NCBI GenBank assembly: GCA_947471505.1
Contig: CANIWM010000003.1
Span: 1 to 64,000, forward strand
Length of the DNA stretch: 64,000 nucleotides
Origin: Chthoniobacteraceae bacterium
Lineage (GTDB): Bacteria > Verrucomicrobiota > Verrucomicrobiia > Chthoniobacterales > Chthoniobacteraceae
Direction of reading: 5' to 3'
Every line of letters begins with the position of its first letter. Within the stretch, counting starts at the first letter, position 1. Of this stretch, positions 34,518-44,060 are shown in pieces. The notes under the pieces are model-generated. The model did not search any database and had not been told where the DNA came from. It saw only the letters and a list, made by a program, of their open reading frames with translations. The translations under genes and the position numbers were made by a program.

Positions 34518-35515
34518 TCTTCGACACCGCCCATCCGCTCTCCGCAACCATCGAACCGGAGGAATTCTTTATGCCCGCCGACCCACATTCGCACGGCTAC
34601 CACCTGCCCGTCTTGCTCAGCGAAGTCGTAGAGCACGTCGCGCCCGCGCCGGGCAAAATCGTAGCCGACTGCACGCTCGGCGGCGGCGGCCACAGCGAGG
34701 CGCTCCTGCAAGCTGGCGCACGTGTCATCGGCATAGACCAAGACCCGGAGGCTCTCCTGCACGCGAGTCAGCGCCTTGCCTGCTACGGGGATCTCTTTAC
34801 GCCCGTCCAGGCCAGCTACCACGAAATCGAGAGCGTGCTGCAAACGCTCGGGATTGCTCATGTGGATGCCATTCTCGCAGACCTCGGCGTCAGCTCGCAC
34901 CAACTCGACACACCGGAGCGCGGATTCTCCTTCCAACGCGATGGGGCTCTCGACATGAGGATGTCGCCGCTCAACCCCATCACCGCTGCCGACCTCGTGA
35001 ACACCGCCAGCGAGGAGCAGCTCTCCATTATTTTTCGCGACCTCGGCGATGAACCCGCCGCCCGTCGCGTCGCCGCACGCATCGTCCGCGAGCGCGCGAA
35101 CACTCCATTTACCCACACGTTGCAGCTCGCCGAGTTCATCTCGACGGTTATCCCGAAACGCAGCCGCATCCATCCTGCGACTCGCGTTTTCCAAGCACTG
35201 CGAATCGCTGTAAATCGTGAGCTCGAAGTACTGGAAGCTGGGCTCGATGCCTTCACCCGCGCCATCGCTCCCGGTGGGCGCATCGCTTTGATCACCTTCC
35301 ACAGCGGCGAGGACCGACGAGTAAAACACTTCTTCAAGGATCGCGCCGTCGAATTCATCGATCGCCCCGAGTGGCCATCGCAGCGCAAAAACCCACTCTA
35401 CCAATTCCGTCTCATTACCAACCGCGCCGTCGTGGCCGGTGAACTCGAACAACGCACCAACCCGAGAAGCCGATCCGCGAAACTCCGCGTCGCCGAGCGT
35501 CTCGCGCATAACTAA
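34514..35515 (+). CDS. rsmH: 16S rRNA m4C1402 methyltransferase RsmH (MraW)
   Basis: This 333-residue methyltransferase modifies C1402 of 16S rRNA. The family marks are H-L-P-V-L-L-S-E-V-V, D-C-T-L-G-G-G-G-H-S-E-A-L-L (SAM site), G-I-D-Q-D-P-E-A-L, A-D-L-G-V-S-S-H-Q-L-D, G-F-S-F-Q-R-D-G-A-L-D-M-R-M, and the C-terminal F-H-S-G-E-D-R-R-V-K. A second ATG at residue 20 (34571) fits the usual family start and may be the true one. It overlaps mraZ by four bases and is six bases before ftsL. Confidence 0.95.
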   Translation: MIFDTAHPLSATIEPEEFFMPADPHSHGYHLPVLLSEVVEHVAPAPGKIVADCTLGGGGHSEALLQAGARVIGIDQDPEALLHASQRLACYGDLFTPVQASYHEIESVLQTLGIAHVDAILADLGVSSHQLDTPERGFSFQRDGALDMRMSPLNPITAADLVNTASEEQLSIIFRDLGDEPAARRVAARIVRERANTPFTHTLQLAEFISTVIPKRSRIHPATRVFQALRIAVNRELEVLEAGLDAFTRAIAPGGRIALITFHSGEDRRVKHFFKDRAVEFIDRPEWPSQRKNPLYQFRLITNRAVVAGELEQRTNPRSRSAKLRVAERLAHN

Positions 35516-35521
35516 ACCACT

Positions 35522-35932
35522 ATGTCGAACCGCTATAATAAAACCAAACAATCGCTGCCGATCGCTGCTTGGATTATCGGAATTTGCGTGGCTGGCTGCA
35601 TCGTCGGCTTCGGCGTCAGATTCCTGATGGTGAAGTACACCGTTCACCAAGGCGGCAAGGAGATCAAAAAGATGGAACTCCGCCTCGCTCAGCTAAACAC
35701 CAGCAATGAGCACTTAAGGTCCACCATCGATAAGCTCACCGCACACGACGAGCTGAAAAAGAAGCGCGCCGTTGGCTTCATCAAACTACGCGACATCTCG
35801 GACGAACGGGACGTGATCCACGAGCACCGCAACGACAAGCGCGTCGCATGGAAAGACGGCGTCTCCTACATCGCCAGTCGCGAAACCACGCCCGACAAGA
35901 AGTCCGTAGCTGAAGCGGGAGGCAATCGCTGA
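35522..35932 (+). CDS. ftsL: FtsL-like division protein
   Basis: This 136-residue protein has the expected layout for FtsL: short basic N-terminus, one membrane helix (about 14-36, A-A-W-I-I-G-I-C-V-A-G-C-I-V-G-F) and a coiled-coil stretch (K-E-I-K-K-M-E-L-R-L-A-Q-L-N). It is assigned mainly by its place between rsmH and ftsI. FtsL joins FtsB and FtsQ in the divisome and activates the FtsW-FtsI synthase. The 60-residue tail after the coiled coil is longer than in most FtsL. Its stop overlaps the ftsI start by one base. Confidence 0.7.
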   Translation: MSNRYNKTKQSLPIAAWIIGICVAGCIVGFGVRFLMVKYTVHQGGKEIKKMELRLAQLNTSNEHLRSTIDKLTAHDELKKKRAVGFIKLRDISDERDVIHEHRNDKRVAWKDGVSYIASRETTPDKKSVAEAGGNR

Positions 35933-37905
35933 TGTCCCTTCAGACGCGAGCAATGGTTGCGTGCGGGTGCTTCGGCCTCGTATTCACCGGCCTATCGGGC
36001 CGGCTCGTCCAGCTCGCGCTCGACGCAAATACAAAGCTCACAGACAAAGCCACCAAAGCGTACGAGGGGAGCGAAGAAATCTTCGCCCGCCGTGGAGAAA
36101 TCCGCGACGCAAACGGCGTGGTCCTCGCTCGCAACGTGCCGCTGAAAAACGTCATCGCCGACACCTCGCTTCTTTATGAGCTAGAGCCGAAGGACAAAAG
36201 TGGCGTGCAAAAGGTGAAGTTCGACGATCGAGATCGCGTTGCTTCCGTGCTGGCAAAGTCTCTGGGCCTCAAGTTCGAAGATATTCGCCCGAAGTTTGAG
36301 GGCAAAGTGGATGCGGCGTCTGGCGACCTGAAGTTCAACCGCTACGTCGTTATCAAAAAGAAGGTCAGCGAAGACGACGCCAGCGCGCTGGAGAAGGCGT
36401 TGATCCAGTCTAAGATCGAGCGTGTCCGCGCCCTCACCGGGAAGGACAAATGGAGCCCCGATAAACTCAAAACCCTTGAAGCCGCCAAGACCCTCGCCGA
36501 AGCCAACGTGCGCGGCGTAGTCTTCAAGCAAGACTTCGAGCGAATGTACCCCGAAGGTAACCTCCTCGCACACGTCGTCGGCTTCTACGGCTACATCCCG
36601 AAATACGACGAAAGCGGCAAGGAGACACAAGACGGCGAATTTGGAGGAGTCGAAGGCATCGAGCGTTCGATGGATAACATCCTCACCGGACTAGAAGGGC
36701 GGCGCTTTTTCCAAAAGGACGCCAACGGCAGAGAGATCGTCGCCACGCGAGGCTCCGACCGCGCACCGAAACACGGCGCACACATTCGCCTGACGATCGA
36801 CCTTGGCATCCAGCAAATCGTCGAAGAGGAACTCGAAGCAGCCTGCAAACGACTCAAACCCAAGCGCGCCTGCGTGCTGATGATGGACCCCTTCACAGGC
36901 GACATCATGGCGATGGCCAACCGTCCCGTTTACAACCCCAACTTCCCCAAAAAAGCGACGCCGGACGAAAAGCTCAACTTCGCAGTCTCCGGCGCTTATG
37001 AGCCCGGCTCGACCTTCAAAACCATCACGGCAGCGGGCGCGATCAATCGTGGCAAGGTATCTATTGATACCAAGATATTCTGCGAGAACGGGATGATGAA
37101 ATACCCCGGCGGCATCCTTAGGGATCACCATGCCTACGGCGACCTCGCGGTGGAAATGATCATCGCAAAATCCTCCAACATCGGTGCAGTAAAACTAGGG
37201 CGTGGATTCGAGCCAGAAGACTTCTACACGCTCATTCGCAGCTTTGGATTTGGCGCGCGTACAGGCATCGCGCTTCCGGGTGAGACTCGTGGAATGCTAG
37301 CTCCAGTGTCGAAGTGGACTCCATCCTCCATGTATCATATTCCCATGGGGCATGAGGTAGCAGCCAGCCCGCTCCAAGTTGTCACTGCGACCTGCGCAAT
37401 CGCCAACGGAGGAAACCTCGTGCTGCCTCAAATCATTCGCGACATTTCGGATGATGGCGGCAATATCCTGACCCAGTACAAATCCCAATTCTCCCGCAAG
37501 GAAGTTATCAAAACTAAAGTCGCAAAAGACGTCAGCGGAGCGTTGGAAAAAGTAACCCTCGTTGGAACAGGCGGCAACGCACGAGTCCCGGGATTTCGGG
37601 TCGCGGGCAAAACGGGAACAGCCCAAATTTTCAACCACGAGACAAAGGCGTATTCCACACAAGATCACATTTGCTCCTTCGTCGGCTACATGCCCGCCGA
37701 GGCTCCGCGTTTCTGCATGATCGTTATCGTGGACGACAGCGCCGTCATCAACGGCGAGGCAGACAGCGGTGGTCTGGTTGCCGCCCCCGTCTTCTCGGTA
37801 ATCGCCGAACGGGTCGCGGCGCATATCGGATTAAAGCCAGACCCATCCTTGGTTGCAGAGTTACTGGCCTTTCGTAAACAACGCGCATCGGAGGGCAGGC
37901 GATGA
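35932..37905 (+). CDS. ftsI: Division transpeptidase FtsI (PBP3)
   Basis: This 657-residue class B penicillin-binding protein makes septal peptidoglycan crosslinks. After the N-terminal membrane helix (V-A-C-G-C-F-G-L-V-F-T-G) comes the pedestal domain with R-G-E-I-R-D-A-N-G. The transpeptidase has all three catalytic motifs: S-T-F-K with nucleophile Ser360, S-S-N at 414-416, and K-T-G at 560-562. No PASTA domain follows. It overlaps murE by four bases (ATGA). Confidence 0.93.
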   Translation: MSLQTRAMVACGCFGLVFTGLSGRLVQLALDANTKLTDKATKAYEGSEEIFARRGEIRDANGVVLARNVPLKNVIADTSLLYELEPKDKSGVQKVKFDDRDRVASVLAKSLGLKFEDIRPKFEGKVDAASGDLKFNRYVVIKKKVSEDDASALEKALIQSKIERVRALTGKDKWSPDKLKTLEAAKTLAEANVRGVVFKQDFERMYPEGNLLAHVVGFYGYIPKYDESGKETQDGEFGGVEGIERSMDNILTGLEGRRFFQKDANGREIVATRGSDRAPKHGAHIRLTIDLGIQQIVEEELEAACKRLKPKRACVLMMDPFTGDIMAMANRPVYNPNFPKKATPDEKLNFAVSGAYEPGSTFKTITAAGAINRGKVSIDTKIFCENGMMKYPGGILRDHHAYGDLAVEMIIAKSSNIGAVKLGRGFEPEDFYTLIRSFGFGARTGIALPGETRGMLAPVSKWTPSSMYHIPMGHEVAASPLQVVTATCAIANGGNLVLPQIIRDISDDGGNILTQYKSQFSRKEVIKTKVAKDVSGALEKVTLVGTGGNARVPGFRVAGKTGTAQIFNHETKAYSTQDHICSFVGYMPAEAPRFCMIVIVDDSAVINGEADSGGLVAAPVFSVIAERVAAHIGLKPDPSLVAELLAFRKQRASEGRR

Positions 37906-39431
37906 AGCTCGAAATCCTGCTCAAAGCCATCTCTCCGCTCGCCGTCACTGGCGCGCAAGACCGCGACGTGACTGCGATCTGCTACGACTCTCGGCATGTC
38001 GTCGAAGGCTCGCTCTTCGTCGCGCTGTCGGGGGAGAAAGTGGACGGCTCGCAGTTCATAGACGCCGCATTTGACAAAGGCGCGGTCGCCATCATCAGCG
38101 ACAAGCCCGGTCTCGCCACACGCGCGACGCACATCCAAGTGCGCAATCCACGGCAGGCTCTAGCCGATCTCTCCGCCGTCTTTTTCCGCAATCCGTCGCA
38201 CCATTTGAAAGTCGCAGCCGTTACAGGGACGAACGGGAAAACGACGACGACCTTCATGCTCAAGCACATCTGCGACACCGAGTTGATGCGTTGCGGCCTC
38301 ATGGGAACCGTGCGCTACGTCATCGGCGATCGCGAGTTGCCCGCGACGCGCACGACGCCCGAGAGTGCCGACGTTCAGGAGCTTCTGTGGCAGATGCGCT
38401 CCGCTGGCTGCAAGGCTTGCGCGATGGAAGCCAGCTCCCATGCGATGATTCAGGACCGCCTTCGTGGCGTGGAGTTCGACGTGGCGGCGTTCACAAATTT
38501 GACGCAAGATCATCTCGATTTCCACAAGACGATGGACGCCTATTTCGACGCAAAGGCGCTCCTTTTTGAAGGACTCGCTGTGCAGAAAAAAAAGAAGGGT
38601 CATGCCGTGATCAATCTCGATGACCGTTTCGGATCGCGTCTCATTGATCGCATCGGCAAGACCGTAGAGTTCACCACCTACGGACAAGGCGCGAACGCGC
38701 AATTCCGCGCCAGCGACATCCTCATGACGTTTGAGGGCACGCAATATCAGCTCGGCGCGCTGGGCAAAAGCTACCTCGTGAAAATGCCGTTCATCGGCGC
38801 GTTTAACGTCTATAACAGCCTCGCCGCAATCGCCAGCGCCTCCGCGATGGGCGTGCCTGTTCGCAACGCGGTGAAGGCGCTCGCCAATGCGCCTGCCGTT
38901 CCTGGTCGCCTCCAAGCCGTGAAGGGGAAAAAACCGTTCCGCGTTTTTGTGGATTACGCCCACTCTGATGACGCGCTGATCAACGTCATCCGCACACTCC
39001 GTGAACTTCGGCCCGCGCGCATCATCGTGCTCTTTGGTTGCGGTGGAAATCGCGACCGCGCCAAGCGCCCCAAAATGGCGGCAGCCGTGGATGCGGACGC
39101 CGATTTTGCAATCGTCACCAGCGACAACCCCCGCAAGGAAGACCCGCTCGCGATCATCGAAGACATCAAGCCCGGCTTCCGTCGCCTGGTCCCGGAAATC
39201 GTCGTGGACCGCAAAGAAGCCATCTACCGCGTAATCGCAATGGCAGAGCCTCGCGACATCGTGCTTCTGGCTGGAAAAGGCCACGAGGCTTACCAAGAAT
39301 TTGCAGACACCACGCTGCCCTTCGACGACGCCGCCATCGCTGCCAGCGCCATGTTAGACCGCCGCGAAAGCGTAACGCGCCGCGACCCTCGCAACCGCTG
39401 GAACGACGACAACAGGGAGGCTTACGACTAA
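37902..39431 (+). CDS. murE: UDP-MurNAc-Ala-Glu ligase MurE (meso-DAP adding)
   Basis: This 509-residue Mur ligase adds the third stem residue to UDP-MurNAc-Ala-Glu. The ATP motif G-T-N-G-K-T-T-T is near residue 110 and A-T-R-T-T-P-E-S is the family marker downstream of it. The C-terminal motif S-D-N-P-R-K-E-D-P is the D-N-P-R signature that selects meso-diaminopimelate, so the cell wall is probably of the DAP type. It overlaps ftsI by four bases and the murF start by one. Confidence 0.95.
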   Translation: MKLEILLKAISPLAVTGAQDRDVTAICYDSRHVVEGSLFVALSGEKVDGSQFIDAAFDKGAVAIISDKPGLATRATHIQVRNPRQALADLSAVFFRNPSHHLKVAAVTGTNGKTTTTFMLKHICDTELMRCGLMGTVRYVIGDRELPATRTTPESADVQELLWQMRSAGCKACAMEASSHAMIQDRLRGVEFDVAAFTNLTQDHLDFHKTMDAYFDAKALLFEGLAVQKKKKGHAVINLDDRFGSRLIDRIGKTVEFTTYGQGANAQFRASDILMTFEGTQYQLGALGKSYLVKMPFIGAFNVYNSLAAIASASAMGVPVRNAVKALANAPAVPGRLQAVKGKKPFRVFVDYAHSDDALINVIRTLRELRPARIIVLFGCGGNRDRAKRPKMAAAVDADADFAIVTSDNPRKEDPLAIIEDIKPGFRRLVPEIVVDRKEAIYRVIAMAEPRDIVLLAGKGHEAYQEFADTTLPFDDAAIAASAMLDRRESVTRRDPRNRWNDDNREAYD

Positions 39432-40801
39432 TGGACGCGACGCCTCTCAGCCAAGTTGCACGCTGGTCCGGAGGACGCCTGCTCGCAGGGAGCGCCGACG
39501 CGCTCGTCGCGAACATCTGCACGGACTCTCGCAGGCTAAAACGCGGCGACCTTTTCGTGGCGTTGCGTGGGGATATTTTCGACGGACACAAGTTCCTCGC
39601 TGAAGCTGCAAAGCTCGGCGCAGTGGGCGCGATTGTGGAAGTTTGGCCGAGCGGGCTCCCGGCAGACTTCGCCATCATCGAAGTGCTCGACACGCTCAAA
39701 GCGCTGCAAGAACTCAGCCGCCACTATCGCGCAAGTTTGCCCGTTCGCGTCATAGGGATCACTGGCAGTAACGGAAAGACTTCGACCAAAGATTTCACTG
39801 CGGCTGTGCTCGGGCGAAAGTTCAAAACCGCGAAGACTTCCGGCAATCTGAATAACCACATCGGCGTCCCACTTACGCTGCTCTCTCTCAGCGGGGAACA
39901 CCAAATCGCCGTCGTCGAAATGGGCATGAATCATCCCGGCGAGATTGCCCCGCTTGCTGCACTGGCACAACCCGACGCGGCCATCGTGACGAACGTCGGC
40001 ACCGCCCACATCGAATACATGGGCTCGCGCGAAGCCATCGCGCAGGAGAAGGGCGAACTCGCCGTAGCCGTGGGTCAAAAAGGAACCGTCATTCTTAATG
40101 CAGACGATGAGTTTTCGCCCGCCATCTCCGCGCGTTGCAGCGCCCGAGTCGTCACGGCGGGCATCAGCACAGGCGACGTCCGCGCGACGGACCTGCAATC
40201 AATTTCATCCGGGATCAAATTCCAAATCCATGCCACTGGGCGGTGCTTGGACGCGGAGCTCCCGGTGCCCGGCGAACACATGGTGAGGAATGCACTCCTC
40301 GCCTGTGCCGCCGGGCTCGAATTTGGCGTGAGCCTCGACGAATGCGTCGCAGGCTTGCGCGAACCCGGCCTGAGTAAAGGCCGCCTTCAGCAAAAACAAA
40401 TCGCGGGCCTCACAGTTCTTGATGACACGTATAACGGAAACCCTGACAGTATGATCGCGGGCCTCGCGACGCTCGCACAACTCCCCGGAGAAGGCCGCCG
40501 CATCGCCGTCCTCGGGCGCATGGGCGAGCTTGGCAGCGAGAGCGAACCCGGCCACCGCCGCGTCGGCGTCGCCGCTGGCGCGCTTGGCCTCGCGTGCGTA
40601 ATCACCGTCGGCGACGAAGCCCGCTGGATTGCAGATTCCGCGCAAGGCGTGGGCGAGATCATCACTGTCGCCGATACCGCCGCTGCCGCCGTCGCGCTGC
40701 GTTCGTTCGCAAAAGCAGGCGACGTCGTTTTAGTAAAAGGCAGCCGCTCCGCGCAGATGGAGCGCGTCATTTCCGAGCTAGAAAAAGGAGGCGCGCTCTA
40801 A
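39431..40801 (+). CDS. murF: UDP-MurNAc-tripeptide D-Ala-D-Ala ligase MurF
   Basis: This 456-residue ligase adds D-Ala-D-Ala to complete UDP-MurNAc-pentapeptide. The ATP-binding motif G-I-T-G-S-N-G-K-T-S-T-K is near residues 112-123, followed by N-L-N-N-H-I-G-V-P and V-E-M-G-M-N-H-P-G-E-I, both MurF markers. D-D-T-Y-N-G-N-P-D-S near residue 335 is the C-terminal family signature. The true start at 39431 overlaps the murE stop (TAATG); in-frame sequence ahead of it is the murE gene. It ends one base before mraY. Confidence 0.95.
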   Translation: MDATPLSQVARWSGGRLLAGSADALVANICTDSRRLKRGDLFVALRGDIFDGHKFLAEAAKLGAVGAIVEVWPSGLPADFAIIEVLDTLKALQELSRHYRASLPVRVIGITGSNGKTSTKDFTAAVLGRKFKTAKTSGNLNNHIGVPLTLLSLSGEHQIAVVEMGMNHPGEIAPLAALAQPDAAIVTNVGTAHIEYMGSREAIAQEKGELAVAVGQKGTVILNADDEFSPAISARCSARVVTAGISTGDVRATDLQSISSGIKFQIHATGRCLDAELPVPGEHMVRNALLACAAGLEFGVSLDECVAGLREPGLSKGRLQQKQIAGLTVLDDTYNGNPDSMIAGLATLAQLPGEGRRIAVLGRMGELGSESEPGHRRVGVAAGALGLACVITVGDEARWIADSAQGVGEIITVADTAAAAVALRSFAKAGDVVLVKGSRSAQMERVISELEKGGAL

Positions 40802-41938
40802 ATGCTCTACTACCTCGAAAGACTGAGCGAAGGCGCGACAAGTGATTTTTTGAAAGCGTTCAACGTGTTCCAATACATCACGTTCCGCAGCGTATTCGCC
40901 GCGCTCACGGCCTTCGTGTTGTCGCTTCTTTTCGGCAACTACACGATTCGCAAGCTGCTCTCGCTCAAGTTCGGCCAGCCGATTCGCACCGCCGACGAGG
41001 TGAACAAACTCGCCGACCTCCACGGCAAAAAAGCGGGCACTCCGACGATGGGCGGGATCCTCCTGCTCGGCTCCACGGTGATCTCCACGCTGCTTTGGGC
41101 GAAGTCCGACAACACATTCGTCTGGCTCGTCCTCGCATCCATGCTCGCGGCTGGCGGGTTGGGCTTCGCCGACGATTACCTGAAGGTTTCCAAGAGGAAC
41201 TCTGCCGGAGTCCGCGAGCGCACAAAGCTCATCGTCCAGCTCTTCATCGCGATTGGAGTAACGTGGTTTTTTCTCAGCGACCCGCAGCTCCAAATCCAAG
41301 CTCAAGCGCTCTACGTGCCGTTCTATAAAAAGATGATCGTCGCGAACATGGGTCCCTATATCACGTTCCTATTCATCTCGGGAATCATCATGGGAACGTC
41401 GAACGCAGTGAACCTCACCGACGGCCTCGACGGCCTCGCGAGCGGCTGCACACTCACGGTTACATTTGCCTATGCCGTGCTCGCCTACATCGCGGGCAAC
41501 TTTAACTATGCAGGCTACCTTCAAGTGCCGTTCTACCCGCAAGCGGGCGAGCTCGCCGTCTTCTGCATGGCGCTCGCCGGAGCCTCGCTGGGCTTCCTAT
41601 GGTGGAACGCGCATCCGGCAAAAATGTTCATGGGAGATACCGGATCGTTGGCGATTGGCGGCGCGATTGGCGTCGTTGCGATTTGTGTAAAACAGGAGCT
41701 CTTGCTGATGATCATCGGTTTCGTCTTCGTCGTCGAAGCGACCTCAGTGCTCATCCAGCGATTCTATTTCAAATACTCGCGGCGCAAGTTTGGTGAAGGT
41801 CGCCGCATTTTCAAAATGGCACCGCTCCATCATCATTTTGAGCTGAGCGGCTGGAAAGAAACCGCCGTCGTCACACGTTTTTGGATCGTCAGCTTCGTCT
41901 GCGCGCTTCTCGGCCTCGCAACGCTAAAACTTCGATGA
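40802..41938 (+). CDS. mraY: Phospho-MurNAc-pentapeptide transferase MraY
   Basis: This 378-residue membrane enzyme transfers phospho-MurNAc-pentapeptide to undecaprenyl phosphate, giving lipid I. Conserved cytoplasmic motifs are present: K-A-G-T-P-T-M-G-G, F-A-D-D-Y-L-K-V with the two catalytic Asp, N-A-V-N-L-T-D-G-L-D-G-L-A, and M-A-P-L-H-H-H-F-E near the end. About ten hydrophobic helices are visible. It overlaps murD by four bases. Confidence 0.97.
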   Translation: MLYYLERLSEGATSDFLKAFNVFQYITFRSVFAALTAFVLSLLFGNYTIRKLLSLKFGQPIRTADEVNKLADLHGKKAGTPTMGGILLLGSTVISTLLWAKSDNTFVWLVLASMLAAGGLGFADDYLKVSKRNSAGVRERTKLIVQLFIAIGVTWFFLSDPQLQIQAQALYVPFYKKMIVANMGPYITFLFISGIIMGTSNAVNLTDGLDGLASGCTLTVTFAYAVLAYIAGNFNYAGYLQVPFYPQAGELAVFCMALAGASLGFLWWNAHPAKMFMGDTGSLAIGGAIGVVAICVKQELLLMIIGFVFVVEATSVLIQRFYFKYSRRKFGEGRRIFKMAPLHHHFELSGWKETAVVTRFWIVSFVCALLGLATLKLR

Positions 41939-43281
41939 ACTACGCAGGACTCCATATCGCCGTCCTCGGCGCAGGTGAAAGCGGCGAAAGCGCCGCCAAG
42001 CTCCTGCGCGCCCTTGACGCCCGTGTGACGGTCCTCGACAGCGGAATCGCCGAGATGCTCGCGCCAAAAATCGAACGCCTCGCCGCGCTTGGAATCACCT
42101 TCCTCTCCGGCCCATCGGCGGAAACGGACACCACCATCTACGATCTCGGAATCCTCAGCCCCGGAATTGATCCCATCGTGCCGCTGGTCAAAAATTTCCG
42201 CGCAAAGAACATCGAACTGATCGGTGAACTCGAACTCGCGGATCGCGCTTGCGGGAGGCCCGTCGTGGGAATTACCGGCACCAATGGCAAGACGACGACC
42301 ACGCAACTCGTCGAGACGATGCTCAACGCCGTGGGCGTAAAAACGGTCGCGTGCGGCAACATTTCGCCTGCGTTTTCCGCGAAGGCGATTGAGGGGCGTT
42401 TGCTCGACGTGATGACGGTGGAACTCAGCAGCTTTCAGCTCGAAGAGATTCGTCAGTTCCGCCCTCGGGTCGCTGTCTGGCTGGGCTTCGCCTCGGATCA
42501 CCTCGACCGCTACCCCGACATGGAGAGCTACTTCGCCGCGAAGCTCCGCATCTTTGAGAACCAGACCGCTGAAGACTTCGCAGTGGTGAATCTCCGCGAT
42601 AAACTGCCCGCGCTGCAAGCAAAGCGCATCACGTTCAGCGCCTACGAATCGGGCGGCGACTTCGAGCTTCGCGACGGCGTAATTTTCTTCCGTGGCAGCG
42701 CCGTTCTCGCGATGGCGGATACGCAACTGCGGGGCTCGCACAACACGGAAAATCTCATGGCATCGCTCGGCGTCGGAGTGGCGCTAGGGCTCGACATTAC
42801 CAAGCTCGCCGCTCCGCTATGCGCCTACCGGGCACTACCGCACCGCTGCGAACTCATCCGCGTCGTGGATGGTGTGGACTATGTGAACGATTCAAAAGCG
42901 ACGAACCTCGACTCCCTAGAAAAAGCTCTCGCTGGCGAGAGTCGTCCCGTCGTTTTGATCGCAGGCGGCAAAGACAAAGGCTTCGAGTTCGACAGCGTCG
43001 CTCAAGTCGTCGCGGACAAATGCCGATGCGCGATTCTGATCGGCGAAATGGCCGAACGCATTGAGCGGATGTGGGCGCCAAAAGTCCGCTGCATCAACGT
43101 CGGGCGCTCGCTGGAGCGTGCCATCTCTACCGCACAGTCGCAGGCTCGAAGCGGCGATATCGTTCTCTTTAGTCCCGGGACATCCTCGTTCGACATGTTC
43201 ATAAATTACGCCGATCGAGGGAATCAATTTCGTCAGATAGTTCAACAACTCAAACCAACAACAACGCCAGTCCAGCCATGA
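41935..43281 (+). CDS. murD: UDP-MurNAc-Ala D-Glu ligase MurD
   Basis: This 448-residue ligase adds D-glutamate to UDP-MurNAc-L-Ala. The N-terminal Rossmann motif is V-L-G-A-G-E-S-G-E-S-A, the ATP motif is G-I-T-G-T-N-G-K-T-T-T near residue 112, and the C-terminal domain carries L-P-H-R-C-E, D-S-K-A-T-N-L-D-S and L-I-A-G-G-K-D-K-G. The chosen ATG at 41935 overlaps the mraY stop (ATGA). The stop overlaps the LysM gene by four bases. Confidence 0.96.
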   Translation: MNYAGLHIAVLGAGESGESAAKLLRALDARVTVLDSGIAEMLAPKIERLAALGITFLSGPSAETDTTIYDLGILSPGIDPIVPLVKNFRAKNIELIGELELADRACGRPVVGITGTNGKTTTTQLVETMLNAVGVKTVACGNISPAFSAKAIEGRLLDVMTVELSSFQLEEIRQFRPRVAVWLGFASDHLDRYPDMESYFAAKLRIFENQTAEDFAVVNLRDKLPALQAKRITFSAYESGGDFELRDGVIFFRGSAVLAMADTQLRGSHNTENLMASLGVGVALGLDITKLAAPLCAYRALPHRCELIRVVDGVDYVNDSKATNLDSLEKALAGESRPVVLIAGGKDKGFEFDSVAQVVADKCRCAILIGEMAERIERMWAPKVRCINVGRSLERAISTAQSQARSGDIVLFSPGTSSFDMFINYADRGNQFRQIVQQLKPTTTPVQP

Positions 43282-44057
43282 AAAATCCGCTCCGCAAGTT
43301 CCGGAAAATCTTCGCGAAACCGAAGAAAATGAACGCCACCGCAGTACGCAACGCAGCTGCATCCACCTACGACGAGGAAACCGATGATACGAAGCTTTCG
43401 GGAGCTTTCGTTATCGTCCTGATCCTCCACATCGTCGCAGTCGTCGGGATCGTCGCGTTTACCAAAATCAAAGATAACCGTAAGAACAACGAGGCATCAT
43501 CTGCGCTTGCTCCAGCGAAGGACAAAAAGTCGGCCGCGGTCCCTTCCGCCCCCGCCGGGCTTGGAGGATCTAAGGCCCCTCAAGTTGCGCCCGATGTGCC
43601 ACAGATCAACGTGCCCGTCGTGGAAAATCATCCTCCGAAAACGCCGCCGAGCGCTGGCGGGCAAATCCACATCGTGAAGCAGGGAGACACGTACACCAAG
43701 CTTGCGATGGCTTACGGAACTACGGTCGCCGAGTTGACTCGCCTGAACGGAAGCCGTCCGACTGATCCGCTGACAATTGGACAAACGTTGACCTTACCGG
43801 ACAAGAACTCGTTGCCGCCACTTCCGGTGATGCCAGAACGCCAAAACGAGACCGTGAAAAACAGTCCGCCCAAGCCCGCTACGCCGACCGTTCCAACCGT
43901 AAGAACGGGAAGTTACACCGTTAAGAAGGGCGACAGTTTGATTAAAATCGCGCGCGACAATGGCATGACCTTCGAAGAACTCACGAAGCTGAACAAGAGC
44001 GTGGACGCGAAGACGCTCAAGCCCGGACAGGTGGTGAAAATCCAAACAAGGAAGTAA
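43278..44057 (+). CDS. Membrane-anchored protein with two LysM domains
   Basis: This 259-residue protein has a basic cytoplasmic N-terminus (about 40 residues), one membrane helix at 42-62, a Pro/Ala-rich linker, then LysM domains at 129-173 (I-H-I-V-K-Q-G-D-T-Y-T-K-L-A) and 212-257 (S-Y-T-V-K-K-G-D-S-L-I-K-I-A). LysM modules bind N-acetylglucosamine chains of peptidoglycan. No catalytic domain is present. It overlaps murD by four bases and is three bases before ftsW, so it is made together with the lipid II and septum machinery. A role in septal wall binding or division is likely but inferred. Confidence 0.88.
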   Translation: MKNPLRKFRKIFAKPKKMNATAVRNAAASTYDEETDDTKLSGAFVIVLILHIVAVVGIVAFTKIKDNRKNNEASSALAPAKDKKSAAVPSAPAGLGGSKAPQVAPDVPQINVPVVENHPPKTPPSAGGQIHIVKQGDTYTKLAMAYGTTVAELTRLNGSRPTDPLTIGQTLTLPDKNSLPPLPVMPERQNETVKNSPPKPATPTVPTVRTGSYTVKKGDSLIKIARDNGMTFEELTKLNKSVDAKTLKPGQVVKIQTRK

Positions 44058-44060
44058 CCA

